The notes: generated by a model not told the origin, from the sequence alone. A DNA stretch of 64,000 nucleotides from Chloroflexota bacterium (GCA_919901745.1 CAKKPP010000003.1:74840-138839); one strand, 5' to 3'. Numbered from the stretch's first letter, positions 37,293-46,661 are shown. Program-made: numbers and translations.

Positions 37293-38444
37293 TCAGGCCG
37301 TCGGGATGTCCGCGATCAGGCGAAGGTCGCCACCGGCGTCCATCAGCTCGGCGACGATGCCGGCCGTCGTCGCGCGACCCTGGATCTCGCGCCAGGTCGC
37401 GTCGGGGAGGGCGACGATCGTCGCCCGGCGGGCCGTTTCGACGGCCTCCCGCTCGGCGCGGCGGCGGTCCTCCATCATCTCGGCCAGGGCGGGCGGGACA
37501 TCCTCGGCCGTTTCGGACGGGAGGGGTACCTTCCTCGCGGGGTCGGCCGTCTCGGGCGGTCGGATGGCCCACACGCGGACCTCGAGACGATCGCCCCAAT
37601 CCAGCTGGATCGAGACCTGCTCCGGCGCCTGTGCGAGAAAGGCAACGAGGGCCAGATCGACGACGCGGAACACGGTGCTCTCGAGGTCGACGCGGAGGCG
37701 TCGATCCGTTCCCATCGATTCGAGGGTGACTGGAAGCCCGGCTCGCTGGCCGCGTTCGCGCGCCGCGCGCCGGATGGTCGGAACCAGGCCGAGATCGTCG
37801 AGGACCATCGGGCGAACGTCGAAGATGAACGACTTCGTGGCCTCGAGGGTCTGCTGGACCATCGACACGAGGAGACGGACCTCGCCGGCTGCCATCGTCG
37901 GGTCTATCGCCAGCAGGCGCTCCACGATCTGGGCCTGCAGGATGATATTCGTGAGGCTCTGGGCCGGACCGTCGTGCATGGCCCGGGCGATTTCACGGCG
38001 AAGATCTTCCTGGGCCCCGAGGACCAGACCGGACAACTCCGGCGGCACGGCCCTCCGGTCGCCTCCCGGCCCTCCGGTCGAGTCCGCCGCACCGTCCGAT
38101 TCCACGCCGGAAGTCGGCTCGGCCGATCCGGCCCCGGCGGCAGCCACGTACCCCGCGAGCGCGTTCTGGAACCGGCTCATGGTCTTGCGCTTGCCCTCGA
38201 GCACCTCGACCTGCGAGGCCATGAGGGCGGCTCGACGCGTCAGGCCGACCAGCTGGGCCTGGGGATCGGCCCCCTCGCCTTCGACGACCGGGCCGGCGCG
38301 ATCGGCGGCCGCTGCGCGCTTCTGTTCGTGCCGGTCCGCCTCGGTTCGCGCCTGGACGACGAGCAGATCGATCTCGGCAATCTCGCGCTCGACCGTCGCG
38401 AGATCGGCCGCCATTCGGGCAGCCAGGTCGTCAGCCTCGGTCAC
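37293..38444 (-). CDS. Degenerate histidine kinase-like protein (HisKA_3 type)
   Basis: 383 aa. N-terminal coiled-coil region (residues 1-100, RADRHEQKRAAAADRA...), then an intact dimerisation/phosphoacceptor motif 'REIARAMHDGPAQSLTN' with His157 and the 'FIFDVRPMVLDDLGL' helix. Past that the ATP-binding domain is degraded: the N-box asparagine and the DxGxG and GLxxM boxes of its neighbour at 39197 have no counterpart ('VAFLAQAPEQVSIQLDWGDRLEVRVWAI'). It probably cannot bind ATP and may act as a phosphotransfer or dimerisation partner of the kinase. No TM. Starts 9 nt after the regulator stop. Confidence 0.8.
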   Translation of the reverse strand: MTEADDLAARMAADLATVEREIAEIDLLVVQARTEADRHEQKRAAAADRAGPVVEGEGADPQAQLVGLTRRAALMASQVEVLEGKRKTMSRFQNALAGYVAAAGAGSAEPTSGVESDGAADSTGGPGGDRRAVPPELSGLVLGAQEDLRREIARAMHDGPAQSLTNIILQAQIVERLLAIDPTMAAGEVRLLVSMVQQTLEATKSFIFDVRPMVLDDLGLVPTIRRAARERGQRAGLPVTLESMGTDRRLRVDLESTVFRVVDLALVAFLAQAPEQVSIQLDWGDRLEVRVWAIRPPETADPARKVPLPSETAEDVPPALAEMMEDRRRAEREAVETARRATIVALPDATWREIQGRATTAGIVAELMDAGGDLRLIADIPTA

Positions 38445-38453
38445 GGGCGCTGC

Positions 38454-39200
38454 TCAGTCCTCCGGCATCCGGATCCAACCCTGGCGCATTGCGTACACCA
38501 CGGCCTGGGTCCGGTCGTTGACCGACAGCTTGCGCAGGATGGAGCTCATGTGGTTCTTGACGGTCTGTTCGCTGATGGACAGGGCATAGGCGACCTGCTT
38601 GTTGGTCATGCCCTGGGCGATGTTGTCCAGGATCTCCACCTCGCGCGGCGAGAGCGGCGCGAAGATCGGCGCCGCATCCTGACCGTAGACGGCGAGCTCG
38701 CGGAATTCCTTGAGAACGCGCGACGCGACGGCGGGCTTCGAGAAGACCTTGTCGTTGATGAGGTACTCACCGGCAACGACACGACGCATCACGGTGACGA
38801 GGTCGTCCGGCCCGATGTCCTTGAGCAGGAACGCAGCCGCGCCGGCCTTGATCGCATCGAACAGCGCATCCTCGTCTTCAGACACGGCGAGCACGACGAT
38901 CGCCGTCGAGGGCAGTTCGCGCTTGATTCGCTGGGTGGTCTCGATGCCCCCCGGGGGCGCCAGCGAGAGGTCCATGAGGACAACGTCGGGTGATGTTTCC
39001 AGCGCCCGATCCATCGCGGATCGGCTGTCCTCTGCCTCGCCCACGATTTCGAAGTCGGGTTCGCGACCGAGGATGTTGGCGATTCCCACGCGGAACAGCG
39101 CATGATCGTCGACGATCAGGACCTTGGTGACGTGGTCGGGATCGCGGCGATCGGGCCCACCACGGCGGCGATCCTGTCCTGCGTAATCGGTGTCGCTCAT
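38454..39200 (-). CDS. NarL/FixJ-family response regulator
   Basis: 248 aa. Receiver (residues 25-145): acidic pair Asp31/Asp32, phosphoacceptor Asp77 in 'VVLMDLSLAPPGG', Lys in 'FLLKDI'. LuxR-type HTH at about 180-245: 'LSPREVEILDNIAQGMTNKQVAYALSISEQTVKNHMSSILRKL'. A 20-residue Arg/Asp-rich N-terminal extension precedes the receiver. ATG 39200 overlaps the kinase stop (ATGA), so it is the clear partner of the kinase at 39197. Confidence 0.93.
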   Translation of the reverse strand: MSDTDYAGQDRRRGGPDRRDPDHVTKVLIVDDHALFRVGIANILGREPDFEIVGEAEDSRSAMDRALETSPDVVLMDLSLAPPGGIETTQRIKRELPSTAIVVLAVSEDEDALFDAIKAGAAAFLLKDIGPDDLVTVMRRVVAGEYLINDKVFSKPAVASRVLKEFRELAVYGQDAAPIFAPLSPREVEILDNIAQGMTNKQVAYALSISEQTVKNHMSSILRKLSVNDRTQAVVYAMRQGWIRMPED

Positions 39201-40165
39201 CGAGTCTCCTCTGCTCCCAGCGGGATGGCGAGCCGGATGACCGTCCCGCCATCCGGTTGCGATCGTACTTCGAATGTGGCCCCGATCAGATCTGCCCGTT
39301 CGCGCATGAACTGGAGGCCGAAGTTTCGGCGGCCGCGCGCTGCTGCCTTGTCCGGATCGAACCCACGCCCGTCGTCGCGTACCTCCAGGATCCACGCCCC
39401 CGCATCCTCCCTGGTCGCCACGAAGGCGGCCGAGGCGAGTGCATGCTTGCGCACATTCTGCAGAGCTTCTTGTACCACGCGCAGCACCACCGTCTGGTCT
39501 GCCTCCTCCAAGTGTGAAGGGTCGGCCTCGAGGTCCGCAACGATGGGCAGCTTCGCCATGCCCGTCACGTGCTCGGCGGCGTCACGGATCGCGCCGTTGA
39601 GGCCCAGCTCGGCGATGACCTTGGGTCGGAGCTGGCTGATATAGCTTCGGACGTCGTTGAGCTCGCGACGCATGAATTCGCGCAGTGCCTGGAGCTCCGC
39701 GCGGGCCATGCCCGGATCCTTGTCGAGGGCGCGCTCGACGAGCTCCACCTGAAAGATCGCGTTCGAGAGTGCCTGCGCCGGGCCATCGTGAATCTCCTGG
39801 GCGAGTCGAGCGCGCTCCGCCTCCTGGGCCTCGAGGAGGCGCGCGTGGCGAGCCGCGGCCGCTGCCCCATCGGTTTCCGCGGGTCCCGAGCCCTTGCCCG
39901 GCCCATGGTCGGAGCCGCCGTGCTTCAGGATCCGTTCGGTGTTCTCGAGGGAGCGGATCGCGGCCTCGAGCCGGGGGAGGTCGCCCGCCCGATGGGCCCG
40001 CTCGGCCGCCGACACGTTGGCTTCCTTCGATCCGGGAACCCCTGTGGCGACCACCGCCCGAACCTGCTCGCGAAGGTTGCGCAGGGCCCCGGCGGTCGTG
40101 TCGATCGTGGCCCGCGCCTCCGCCAGGAGGGCGTCCACGGCGCTCGGGTTCGTCGATCTCGTCAC
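39197..40165 (-). CDS. Cytosolic NarX/DesK-type sensor histidine kinase
   Basis: 322 aa. N-terminal helical region without TM (1-105), HisKA_3 motif 'RARLAQEIHDGPAQALSN' with His126, then a complete ATPase: N-box 230-242 'VVQEALQNVRKHA', G1 264-270 'DDGRGFD', G2 'GLQFMRERA'. Lacking TM or a known sensor domain, it must sense a cytosolic cue. GTG start overlaps the stop of the upstream GT-C gene (GTGA), which ties sensor expression to the glycosyltransferases. Confidence 0.92.
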   Translation of the reverse strand: MTRSTNPSAVDALLAEARATIDTTAGALRNLREQVRAVVATGVPGSKEANVSAAERAHRAGDLPRLEAAIRSLENTERILKHGGSDHGPGKGSGPAETDGAAAAARHARLLEAQEAERARLAQEIHDGPAQALSNAIFQVELVERALDKDPGMARAELQALREFMRRELNDVRSYISQLRPKVIAELGLNGAIRDAAEHVTGMAKLPIVADLEADPSHLEEADQTVVLRVVQEALQNVRKHALASAAFVATREDAGAWILEVRDDGRGFDPDKAAARGRRNFGLQFMRERADLIGATFEVRSQPDGGTVIRLAIPLGAEETR

Positions 40166-41820
40166 GGGCAGTCGATCCAGAACATACGGACGTCGCGCAG
40201 GAGCTCCCGCTCACGCTCCGTCAGAGTACCCGGCGCAGGGTCGATGGGGCTGGGCTGGAAGCACTCGCTGCCGGGACCCTGCGTGGCCGCCGCCGGCCAC
40301 AGCGGGTCCGGGCCCGGATCACGCTCGTCCGGCTCGCCGTCGAACACCACGACGAGGCGTGTTCCCCTGAACGCGCGAGCCAGGTCCAGGACATCGGCCG
40401 CGGGTTCGTTGGGCAGGGCCAGGGCGTTTGCCTCGGTCGTGTCGGCCAGCCAGATCGGAAAGTCGGTGATGATCGGCCCATCGGTTCCCGGAGTGGCGCC
40501 CGACACCGTGAGGTATCGGTTCATCGCCGCGAATCGATCTGCCGTCTCGCGTGCGTCCGTGCCAAAGCTCGTGAGCAATCCGACGGTGAACAGCGCGCCG
40601 CCGAAGACCGCCATGGCCGGTCCGAGCCAGCCGACCGGTCGGTGCCAGCCAAGACGGGTGGCCAGCCGTGCGAGCGCGGCATCGAGGGCCAGGAGACAGG
40701 CAAGGATGACAAGGACGTGGATGGCCCCGGCGCCGTGGAGGAACGTCCCCAGCGTCGTCGCGACCGGAAAGACGAGGCTGTCGAGCGCAAACGTCGCGAG
40801 AGCGACGGCCAGGAGCGGGCGAAGCGTCCGGCCGCGGCCCGCCCAGGGCAGCGCGAGGAGCCCGATCGGGGCGATCGGAATCCCGAGCAGCAGGAGGACG
40901 TTGACGACGTTGTGGAACGTCCCCTCGATGCGCATTTCCAGCAGCCGCGCGGGCCCCACCGCGAGGTAGCGCGCGAGGGTGGGCGGGTCGTTCCAGGCGA
41001 AGATGTCGCGGCCCACGACGGACAGGGCGTTGACCGCAGCCTGACCGGGCAGCGGGCTGCCGAAGACGAGCCAGTCCCGATACGCCCACGGCACGAAGAT
41101 CGCAAGCGCAACGACGGCGGCCACACCGATCAGGCGAACCCGCACCGCTCGTCCGGCTCCGGTCGCGAACCAGGCGACCCCGACCCAGACCAATGCAAGG
41201 ATCGCCGCCTCGTTCCTGGTCAGTGCCGCCAGCCCCAGGACGGCGCCGAGAGCGATCAATCTCGGATCGTTGGGTCGAGCGCCGCGCGGACTCCGTGCCA
41301 GCCGTGTCATGAGGAGGACGGCGGCCAGGGTCAGGACGGTGAACGGGGCCGTCGAATCAGGCAGGGCGCCGTACAGCACGAGCGGCAGATACACGGCCGC
41401 CGTCAGGCCGGTCCCGAGGGCGAGAGTCCGGGCACGACCACGCGGAAGGGCTCGTTCCTCGGCGACATCGGCGGCAAGCCGCCAGGCGAGCACGGGGGCG
41501 ATCGAGCTCACCAACACCGATGACACCTGTGCCGCTGCGAACGTCAGCCCGAAGAGGGTCATCGTTGCCGCTGCGAGGAAGGTGGGGAGCGGGAGCCAGA
41601 CCTCGAAGGCCGGCCTCGGGAACACGAGGGGCGGCGTCTGGTAGCTCCACAGGGAATCGCTGACCAGGCCTCGACCCTCGAGCAGATTGCGCGCAACGTG
41701 GACGTAATAGGCGGTGTCCTCGGGTCTCGGGAACACGATCTGGGCGGCCATCGCGGCCCGGACGAGCGCCGCGACAACGAAGATCAGGGCGATCGACGCC
41801 AGGGTCTCTCGGCGGCTCAT
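40162..41820 (-). CDS. Polytopic GT-C glycosyltransferase (GT39-like)
   Basis: 552 aa from ATG 41820, which overlaps the upstream GT stop (ATGA). First TM then 'RPEDTAYYVHVARNLLEGRGL', the acidic first-loop motif of the GT39/PMT-like family. About ten further hydrophobic segments and a C-terminal soluble part of about 100 residues ending 'RMFWIDCP'. A lipid-phosphate sugar donor is expected. A longer reading through into the upstream gene is a frame overlap only. Confidence 0.75.
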   Translation of the reverse strand: MSRRETLASIALIFVVAALVRAAMAAQIVFPRPEDTAYYVHVARNLLEGRGLVSDSLWSYQTPPLVFPRPAFEVWLPLPTFLAAATMTLFGLTFAAAQVSSVLVSSIAPVLAWRLAADVAEERALPRGRARTLALGTGLTAAVYLPLVLYGALPDSTAPFTVLTLAAVLLMTRLARSPRGARPNDPRLIALGAVLGLAALTRNEAAILALVWVGVAWFATGAGRAVRVRLIGVAAVVALAIFVPWAYRDWLVFGSPLPGQAAVNALSVVGRDIFAWNDPPTLARYLAVGPARLLEMRIEGTFHNVVNVLLLLGIPIAPIGLLALPWAGRGRTLRPLLAVALATFALDSLVFPVATTLGTFLHGAGAIHVLVILACLLALDAALARLATRLGWHRPVGWLGPAMAVFGGALFTVGLLTSFGTDARETADRFAAMNRYLTVSGATPGTDGPIITDFPIWLADTTEANALALPNEPAADVLDLARAFRGTRLVVVFDGEPDERDPGPDPLWPAAATQGPGSECFQPSPIDPAPGTLTERERELLRDVRMFWIDCP

Positions 41821-43454
41821 CCGGCACACCTTGCATCGTCTGGCGTGAGGCAAACCGGGTAGACACCGATCCGGTCGGCGAGGCTGCCGGTTTCCGGGAT
41901 CGTGAACAGGGGCGCGCCGACCCAGTCGGGTCGCGCCCGTGCGTCGAGGATCGACTCGACGGCCGCCACCGCGTCCGCGCGGTTCAGCACGAGCCAGCGA
42001 ATGTCGTAGGCCGCCGCGACACGCCGGATCGTGTCGATCGGGTCGTTGACCAGGACGACCCCGCCCCGTCCGGTCCAGTAGCGGTACCCCGCGGCATCGA
42101 TCGACATGATCCGATCCGTCATTGGAACGCCGGCTCCGTCGAGCGCGGCCGCGACCGCCTGGCGATCGTCTCGCTGTGCGCTCCAGCCCGAGTGCACGAC
42201 GACGCTGCCGGCAACGGCCATGATGCCGGCAAAGGCAATCGCGGCGCCGACGAACAGCCGGTGCATCGGTTCCGGGCGCCAGGCGGGGCGTCGAGCCGCA
42301 ACCCTGTCGACGAGCAGGACGATCCCTTCGACGACGAGGATGAACGAGTGCGGAGCCAGTGCGACCGCCGAGTGGAGGAACGTGCCGCCCGGCACATGAA
42401 CCGCCGAGATCAGTGCGGAGAACGCGAACAGGAGCGCCGCGTACAGGAAGAACAGGCCGAAGTCGCTTGAGCGTCGTCGCGCCCAGCCGCCCACGAGCAG
42501 GAAGGGGACCAGGATCAGGCCGGCGATCACCTGGGCAAAGATCCCGATCGCAGCGGTCAGGCCGGCAATACGCGTGGCCAGGAGGGGACCGGCGCCCATC
42601 GCGAGCAGGCGCCCGAGCGTGGCCGGCGTGGCGATGCTGTTCCACTCTTCGATCGAGCGGATGAACAGGACCTTGCCGGACGCCGTCGACGGTGACAGGG
42701 AACCGAATGTGGCCAGCTGGCGAACCCACCACGGGATCATCACCAGCCCGAACGCGCCGACCGCGCCGAGCGCCGCTCGAGCGTCGATCCGTGGCCGATC
42801 GCCGACTGGACCAACGCGCACGCGTCCCGCGCGGACGCGGCCCCACGCGAAGGCGAGCGCGAGAGCGACCATGACGAGCAGCCCGTCGTTGCGCGAGAGC
42901 GTGGCCAGGCCGGCGAGGGCGCCAGCGGCGACGATTGCCCGGCCCGAGCCGCGCAACCCGCGTGCGCCGAGCCACAGCGCGCCGAGAACGAGCGGCTGGA
43001 AGAGAGAGAAGTTGTCAGGCTGAACCATGAACGGGGTGGACAACACAGGGGTCGCGACGAGCAGGCCGGCCGAAACCGAAACGAGCGGTCGGGCGCCGGC
43101 ATCGCGAGCCACCGCCCATGTCAGGGGCGCCGCGACTGCACCGATGATCGCGAACGGCAGCGCCGATGCCCAGGCTGTCGGTCCGAGCATCCAGATGAAC
43201 GGGACCTGGACCAGCGATGCGAGCGGCATCCAGTGGGCGTTCGAGGGGATCGGCAGGATCGGGTTGGTCGGAATCGTGCCGCCGACATCGGCGAAGATCC
43301 AGATGAAGTCGACCCGCAGGCCGTCGCCGGCGGCGAGGGCTCGCGCGACGTTGACGTAGTAGAACGAGTCGGGGTAGGCGGGGTCGGGAAAGGCCGCGAT
43401 CAGGACCAGCCGAACGGCGAGCGCAGCACCAAACAGCAGGATCGGGGTTCGCAC
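41817..43454 (-). CDS. Polytopic GT-C glycosyltransferase (GT39-like)
   Basis: 545 aa from a GTG. First loop 'FPDPAYPDSFYYVNVARALAAGDGL' carries acidic residues typical of GT-C. Eleven or so hydrophobic segments, and a C-terminal domain with 'ADAVAAVESILDAR'. Similar in layout to the next gene, with which it is translationally coupled. First gene of a probable unit that runs GT, GT, kinase, regulator, degenerate kinase. Confidence 0.75.
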   Translation of the reverse strand: MRTPILLFGAALAVRLVLIAAFPDPAYPDSFYYVNVARALAAGDGLRVDFIWIFADVGGTIPTNPILPIPSNAHWMPLASLVQVPFIWMLGPTAWASALPFAIIGAVAAPLTWAVARDAGARPLVSVSAGLLVATPVLSTPFMVQPDNFSLFQPLVLGALWLGARGLRGSGRAIVAAGALAGLATLSRNDGLLVMVALALAFAWGRVRAGRVRVGPVGDRPRIDARAALGAVGAFGLVMIPWWVRQLATFGSLSPSTASGKVLFIRSIEEWNSIATPATLGRLLAMGAGPLLATRIAGLTAAIGIFAQVIAGLILVPFLLVGGWARRRSSDFGLFFLYAALLFAFSALISAVHVPGGTFLHSAVALAPHSFILVVEGIVLLVDRVAARRPAWRPEPMHRLFVGAAIAFAGIMAVAGSVVVHSGWSAQRDDRQAVAAALDGAGVPMTDRIMSIDAAGYRYWTGRGGVVLVNDPIDTIRRVAAAYDIRWLVLNRADAVAAVESILDARARPDWVGAPLFTIPETGSLADRIGVYPVCLTPDDARCAG

Positions 43455-43463
43455 GGCCGGTGC

Positions 43464-43469
43464 AGGTTA
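43464..43469 (-). promoter_or_regulatory. -10-like box TAACCT before minus-strand GT gene
   Basis: TAACCT lies 9 nt before the GTG at 43454. With the opposite box at 43557 it makes a divergent promoter region of 115 nt. Confidence 0.35.
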
Positions 43470-43556
43470 GCATCGGATCGGTCCGGTTTCGACCGGTACG
43501 AATGGCCTAGTCCGGACGGCCTACCTGCCTTCCATCGCCGGCAGGGCCGCAGGGGC

Positions 43557-43562
43557 TAGACT
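43557..43562 (+). promoter_or_regulatory. -10 box TAGACT, leaderless
   Basis: TAGACT lies 7 nt before the ATG at 43570, same geometry as at 4862. Confidence 0.55.
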
Positions 43563-43569
43563 CCGGCCG

Positions 43570-44724
43570 ATGCCACCTGGATCGATCCCGGCACGGGCCC
43601 CAGATCGGTCGCCGGTTGCCCGGCTGTGGGTGCTCACGGGCGAGCTGGGCATCAGCCGGGAGATCGTGACGGTGTTCCTCGCCTCGAGGGCGCTCGTCGT
43701 CCTGGCTGCCCTGGTCGCCGAGTACGTCATCCCGCGCAATCCTGCGCTCACGAGCGGCGCCTCCGGGCCGATCCTGCGCAGTCTCACGTCCTGGGACGGC
43801 TGGTGGTATCTCGGAATCGCCCACGGTGGCTATCACGCTGAACCCATCGTGGGCGCGTATCGCGATGTCGCGTTTCTTCCCCTCTACCCAATCCTCGTAG
43901 GGGTCCTGTCGTTGCCGTGGCCGGCATTCACCGGCCTCGTCGCCGTCATCGTCTCCAACCTGGCGTTCCTGCTCGCGCTCGGCCTGCTCGTCCGGCTGGG
44001 CGAGCCGTACCTCGGCCGCCCGACGGCCACCGTCGCCGCAGGCCTGCTGGCGGTCTATCCCTTTGCGTCTGTTTTCGCGATGGCGTACACCGAGAGCCTG
44101 TTCCTGCTCCTGGGGGTTGCTGCCTTCCTCGCCTCGGAGCGCCGCCACCGGGGGTGGGCAAGCGTGTTTCTGGCCCTGGCCGTGCTCGCGCGGTTCCAGG
44201 GTGTCGCGTTGGCGCTCCCGCTCTGGATCATCTTCCTCAGGCAGGACGCCTGGCGACCGCGGAGATCCCACCTCCTGTTACTGCTCGGTCCGGCCGCGGC
44301 GGCTGGATGGCTGGCGTTCGTCTTCCTGCTGCTTGGTGCTTCGGCGAGCTACGTCGATGTCCTCGATGCCTGGGGCCGATCAGGTCTCGGAACTGCCGCA
44401 GCAACCGAAACGGTTGGGGCCAAGCTCTCGATCTACCAGGTCGCCCTGTTGGCGAGCCTGTGCTGGTCGGTCTTCCTCCTGGTATTCGTGCGGACGGACC
44501 GCCTCCGTCCTGAGTACTGGCTCGTTCCAGTGCTGTTCCTGGCCAGTGCGCTGGCCAGCGGAACCCTCGAATCGATCGGGCGCTACTCCGTGGCTGCATT
44601 TCCCCTGGTGTGGCTTCTCGCCGGACGGGGATCGACGTTGGCCCGGCTCGGGTGGCCGATCGTGTCGACCGGCCTGTTCTTCGTGATCGCGACACTGACA
44701 TTCGGCGGGTATTGGGTCCCGTGA
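43570..44724 (+). CDS. PIG-V-like mannosyltransferase family membrane protein
   Basis: 384 aa. 'LTSWDGWWYLGIAHGGY' (residues 73-89) is the W-D-x-x-W-Y motif of the GPI mannosyltransferase-2 (PIG-V) related bacterial family, COG5542. Several TM segments follow; 'AMAYTESLFLLLGVAAFLA' and 'LARFQGVALALPL' are also typical. Expected to add a mannose-like sugar from a polyprenyl-phosphate donor. The acceptor in this bacterium is unknown. Confidence 0.75.
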   Translation: MPPGSIPARAPDRSPVARLWVLTGELGISREIVTVFLASRALVVLAALVAEYVIPRNPALTSGASGPILRSLTSWDGWWYLGIAHGGYHAEPIVGAYRDVAFLPLYPILVGVLSLPWPAFTGLVAVIVSNLAFLLALGLLVRLGEPYLGRPTATVAAGLLAVYPFASVFAMAYTESLFLLLGVAAFLASERRHRGWASVFLALAVLARFQGVALALPLWIIFLRQDAWRPRRSHLLLLLGPAAAAGWLAFVFLLLGASASYVDVLDAWGRSGLGTAAATETVGAKLSIYQVALLASLCWSVFLLVFVRTDRLRPEYWLVPVLFLASALASGTLESIGRYSVAAFPLVWLLAGRGSTLARLGWPIVSTGLFFVIATLTFGGYWVP

Positions 44725-44732
44725 GGCAGAGC

Positions 44733-44738
44733 TAGACT
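44733..44738 (+). promoter_or_regulatory. -10 box TAGACT, leaderless
   Basis: Lies 6 nt before the ATG at 44745. Confidence 0.55.
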
Positions 44739-44744
44739 GCCCCG

Positions 44745-45560
44745 ATGCCGACGGACCCCACGATTGCAATCGTCCTGCCCGCGTACAACGAGGCGGCACG
44801 GATCGGCCCCGCCCTCGACGAGCTGTTCGAATTCCTGATGCGGCCGGGGGTGCGAGAGCGGGACGGAACGCCGGGTGCGGATGGACTGCCCCGGCTCGTC
44901 CAGGTCATCGTGGTCGACGATGGGAGCAGCGACGGGACGGCCGACATTGTTCGCGCTCGGTCCGAGGCCAACGCTGTTCACGACGGTGTTCGTCTCGATG
45001 TGCTGACGGTGCCCCACGCCGGCAAGGGCGCGGCGGTCCGCGCCGGGATGCTGGCCGCCGACGCCGATTTCATCGTCTTCGCCGACGCCGACATGGCCAC
45101 GCCACCGACTCAGCTCCCGTTGCTCGCCGCGGCCCTCAACCATGCGGACGTCGCACTCGGGAGCCGGATCCAGCCCGATGGGTCGGACATGCGCGCGAGC
45201 CAGCCGCTGTTCCGGCGCATCCTTGGCAGGATCTTCCACGCGCTCGCATCGGCGTGGGTCGTCGGCCCCGTGGCCGACACGCAGTGCGGCTTCAAGGGCT
45301 TCCGGCGCGGCGCGGCCCACGACCTCTTTGCTCGCCAGCAAGTGACGAGCATCGTCTTCGATGTCGAGATCGTCTTCCTGGCGCGCCGTCGCGGGTACCG
45401 GATGGCCGTGGTCCCGATCGATTGGAATGATCGGCGCGGATCTCGAATGCGACCTGGACCAGGCCTCGCGCTGCGTGTGGCCTGGGATCTGCTGCGGATT
45501 CCCGTCGTCCATCGCCGGGTGGAACATGATGCGCCGCACGCCGAGGGCGAGCGGGGCTGA
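44745..45560 (+). CDS. GT2 glycosyltransferase, dolichol-phosphate-glucosyltransferase (ALG5)-like
   Basis: 271 aa. GT-A signatures 'IVLPAYNEAARIGPALDEL', 'VIVVDDGSSDGTADIV', 'FADADMATPPTQLPLLAA' (DxD), 'GSRIQPDGSDMR', 'DTQCGFKGFRRGAAHDLF', 'FDVEIVFLARRRGYR'. No C-terminal TM. It should load a sugar onto polyprenyl phosphate, providing the donor for the GT-C enzymes around it. GTG or ATG of the next gene follow within 20 nt. Confidence 0.85.
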   Translation: MPTDPTIAIVLPAYNEAARIGPALDELFEFLMRPGVRERDGTPGADGLPRLVQVIVVDDGSSDGTADIVRARSEANAVHDGVRLDVLTVPHAGKGAAVRAGMLAADADFIVFADADMATPPTQLPLLAAALNHADVALGSRIQPDGSDMRASQPLFRRILGRIFHALASAWVVGPVADTQCGFKGFRRGAAHDLFARQQVTSIVFDVEIVFLARRRGYRMAVVPIDWNDRRGSRMRPGPGLALRVAWDLLRIPVVHRRVEHDAPHAEGERG

Positions 45561-45561
45561 G

Positions 45562-46650
45562 GTGACCTCGGGAAGGTCCATGCCGAGCCGTGGGGCGGCG
45601 CTGCCCGCGATCGCAGCGGTCGTCTTTATCGTCGGCCTGGCGATCGTCCTCGCCACGGGTGCGTCATCCGGGACCTGGGGCTACGACTTCGAGGCGTACG
45701 CCCAGGCCGCGCGGCGTCTGCTCGACGGGCGGCCGCTGTACGACTCCACGGTGGACCTTGCCGGTGGATTCGCCGTCTTCCTCTATCCGCCGCCCTTCGC
45801 GATCGCTTTCGTTCCGTTCGCGCTCCTCGGTTCGGTGGCGGGCCTGTGGGCGTGGACGGCCCTGCTCACCGCCTGTGTCGTCGGCGGCATCGCGCTCATG
45901 CCCGTATCGAGCCGAATTCGCTGGGTCGTCCTGCTCCTCGCGGGTCTGCATTGGCCATCGCTGTATGCGATCCGGCTGGGCCAGGTCGGTCCGATTCTGC
46001 TCCTCCTGTTCGTTCTGGGCTGGCGTTGGCTGGACCGGCCGGGATCCCTGGGCGGGGTGGTGGGTCTGGGGGCGCTCATCAAGGTCCAGCCGGGGCTCCT
46101 GGTGGTCTGGGCGCTCCTCACCGGACGTGTTCGAGCGGCGGTCACGGCGAGCGCCGTCGTGATTGCCGCGTGCGTGGTCACGTTGCCCGTGGTCGGCGTG
46201 GCGGCATGGCGAGATTACGTCACCCTCCTCGGCCGGGTCAGCCAGCCCATTGAGACGCCCCACAACTTCACGCCGGGGGCCGTTCTGTTCCGGGCTGGTC
46301 TCCCGGCGGACGCGGCGACCGTGGTCCACTGGGCAGTGGTCGCCCTGGCGTTGGCGTTGGTCGTGCTCGCTGTCGTCCGACGGGACCGGATCGGGCCCGC
46401 ACCCGGCTATCTCGTCGCGGTGGTCGCGTCCCAGCTCATCTCACCTCTCCTCTGGGACCATTACGCGATCATCCTCCTGGCGCCCGTGGCCTGGCTGCTC
46501 CAGCGTGGCGTGCGCTGGGCGGTGCTCCTGCCGTTGGCCACGGCGGTGCCACTCGTCGGGTCCGTTCCCGATGTCGTCTATCCGTCGTCGTTCATCATCG
46601 TGATCGTGGCGGTCCTCTGGCGCAGCCGGGCAGCCGGAGATGCGTCGTAG
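45562..46650 (+). CDS. GT87 (DUF2029)-family polytopic glycosyltransferase
   Basis: 362 aa from GTG 45562 (or 356 from ATG 45580). 'YDFEAYAQAARRLLDGRPLYDS' provides the Asp-rich first loop of GT87 mannosyltransferases of lipid glycan synthesis. About ten TMs; 'SPLLWDHYAIILLAPVAWLL' is the conserved late motif. Starts one nucleotide after the GT2 stop. Confidence 0.8.
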   Translation: MTSGRSMPSRGAALPAIAAVVFIVGLAIVLATGASSGTWGYDFEAYAQAARRLLDGRPLYDSTVDLAGGFAVFLYPPPFAIAFVPFALLGSVAGLWAWTALLTACVVGGIALMPVSSRIRWVVLLLAGLHWPSLYAIRLGQVGPILLLLFVLGWRWLDRPGSLGGVVGLGALIKVQPGLLVVWALLTGRVRAAVTASAVVIAACVVTLPVVGVAAWRDYVTLLGRVSQPIETPHNFTPGAVLFRAGLPADAATVVHWAVVALALALVVLAVVRRDRIGPAPGYLVAVVASQLISPLLWDHYAIILLAPVAWLLQRGVRWAVLLPLATAVPLVGSVPDVVYPSSFIIVIVAVLWRSRAAGDAS

Positions 46651-46661
46651 GGAACGTTTCG

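Noticed and set aside
41821..42975. In-frame N-terminal extension of the GT-C gene at 40162
   Set aside because: Overlaps the upstream GT-C gene in another frame; ATG 41820 with ATGA overlap gives the normal family start.
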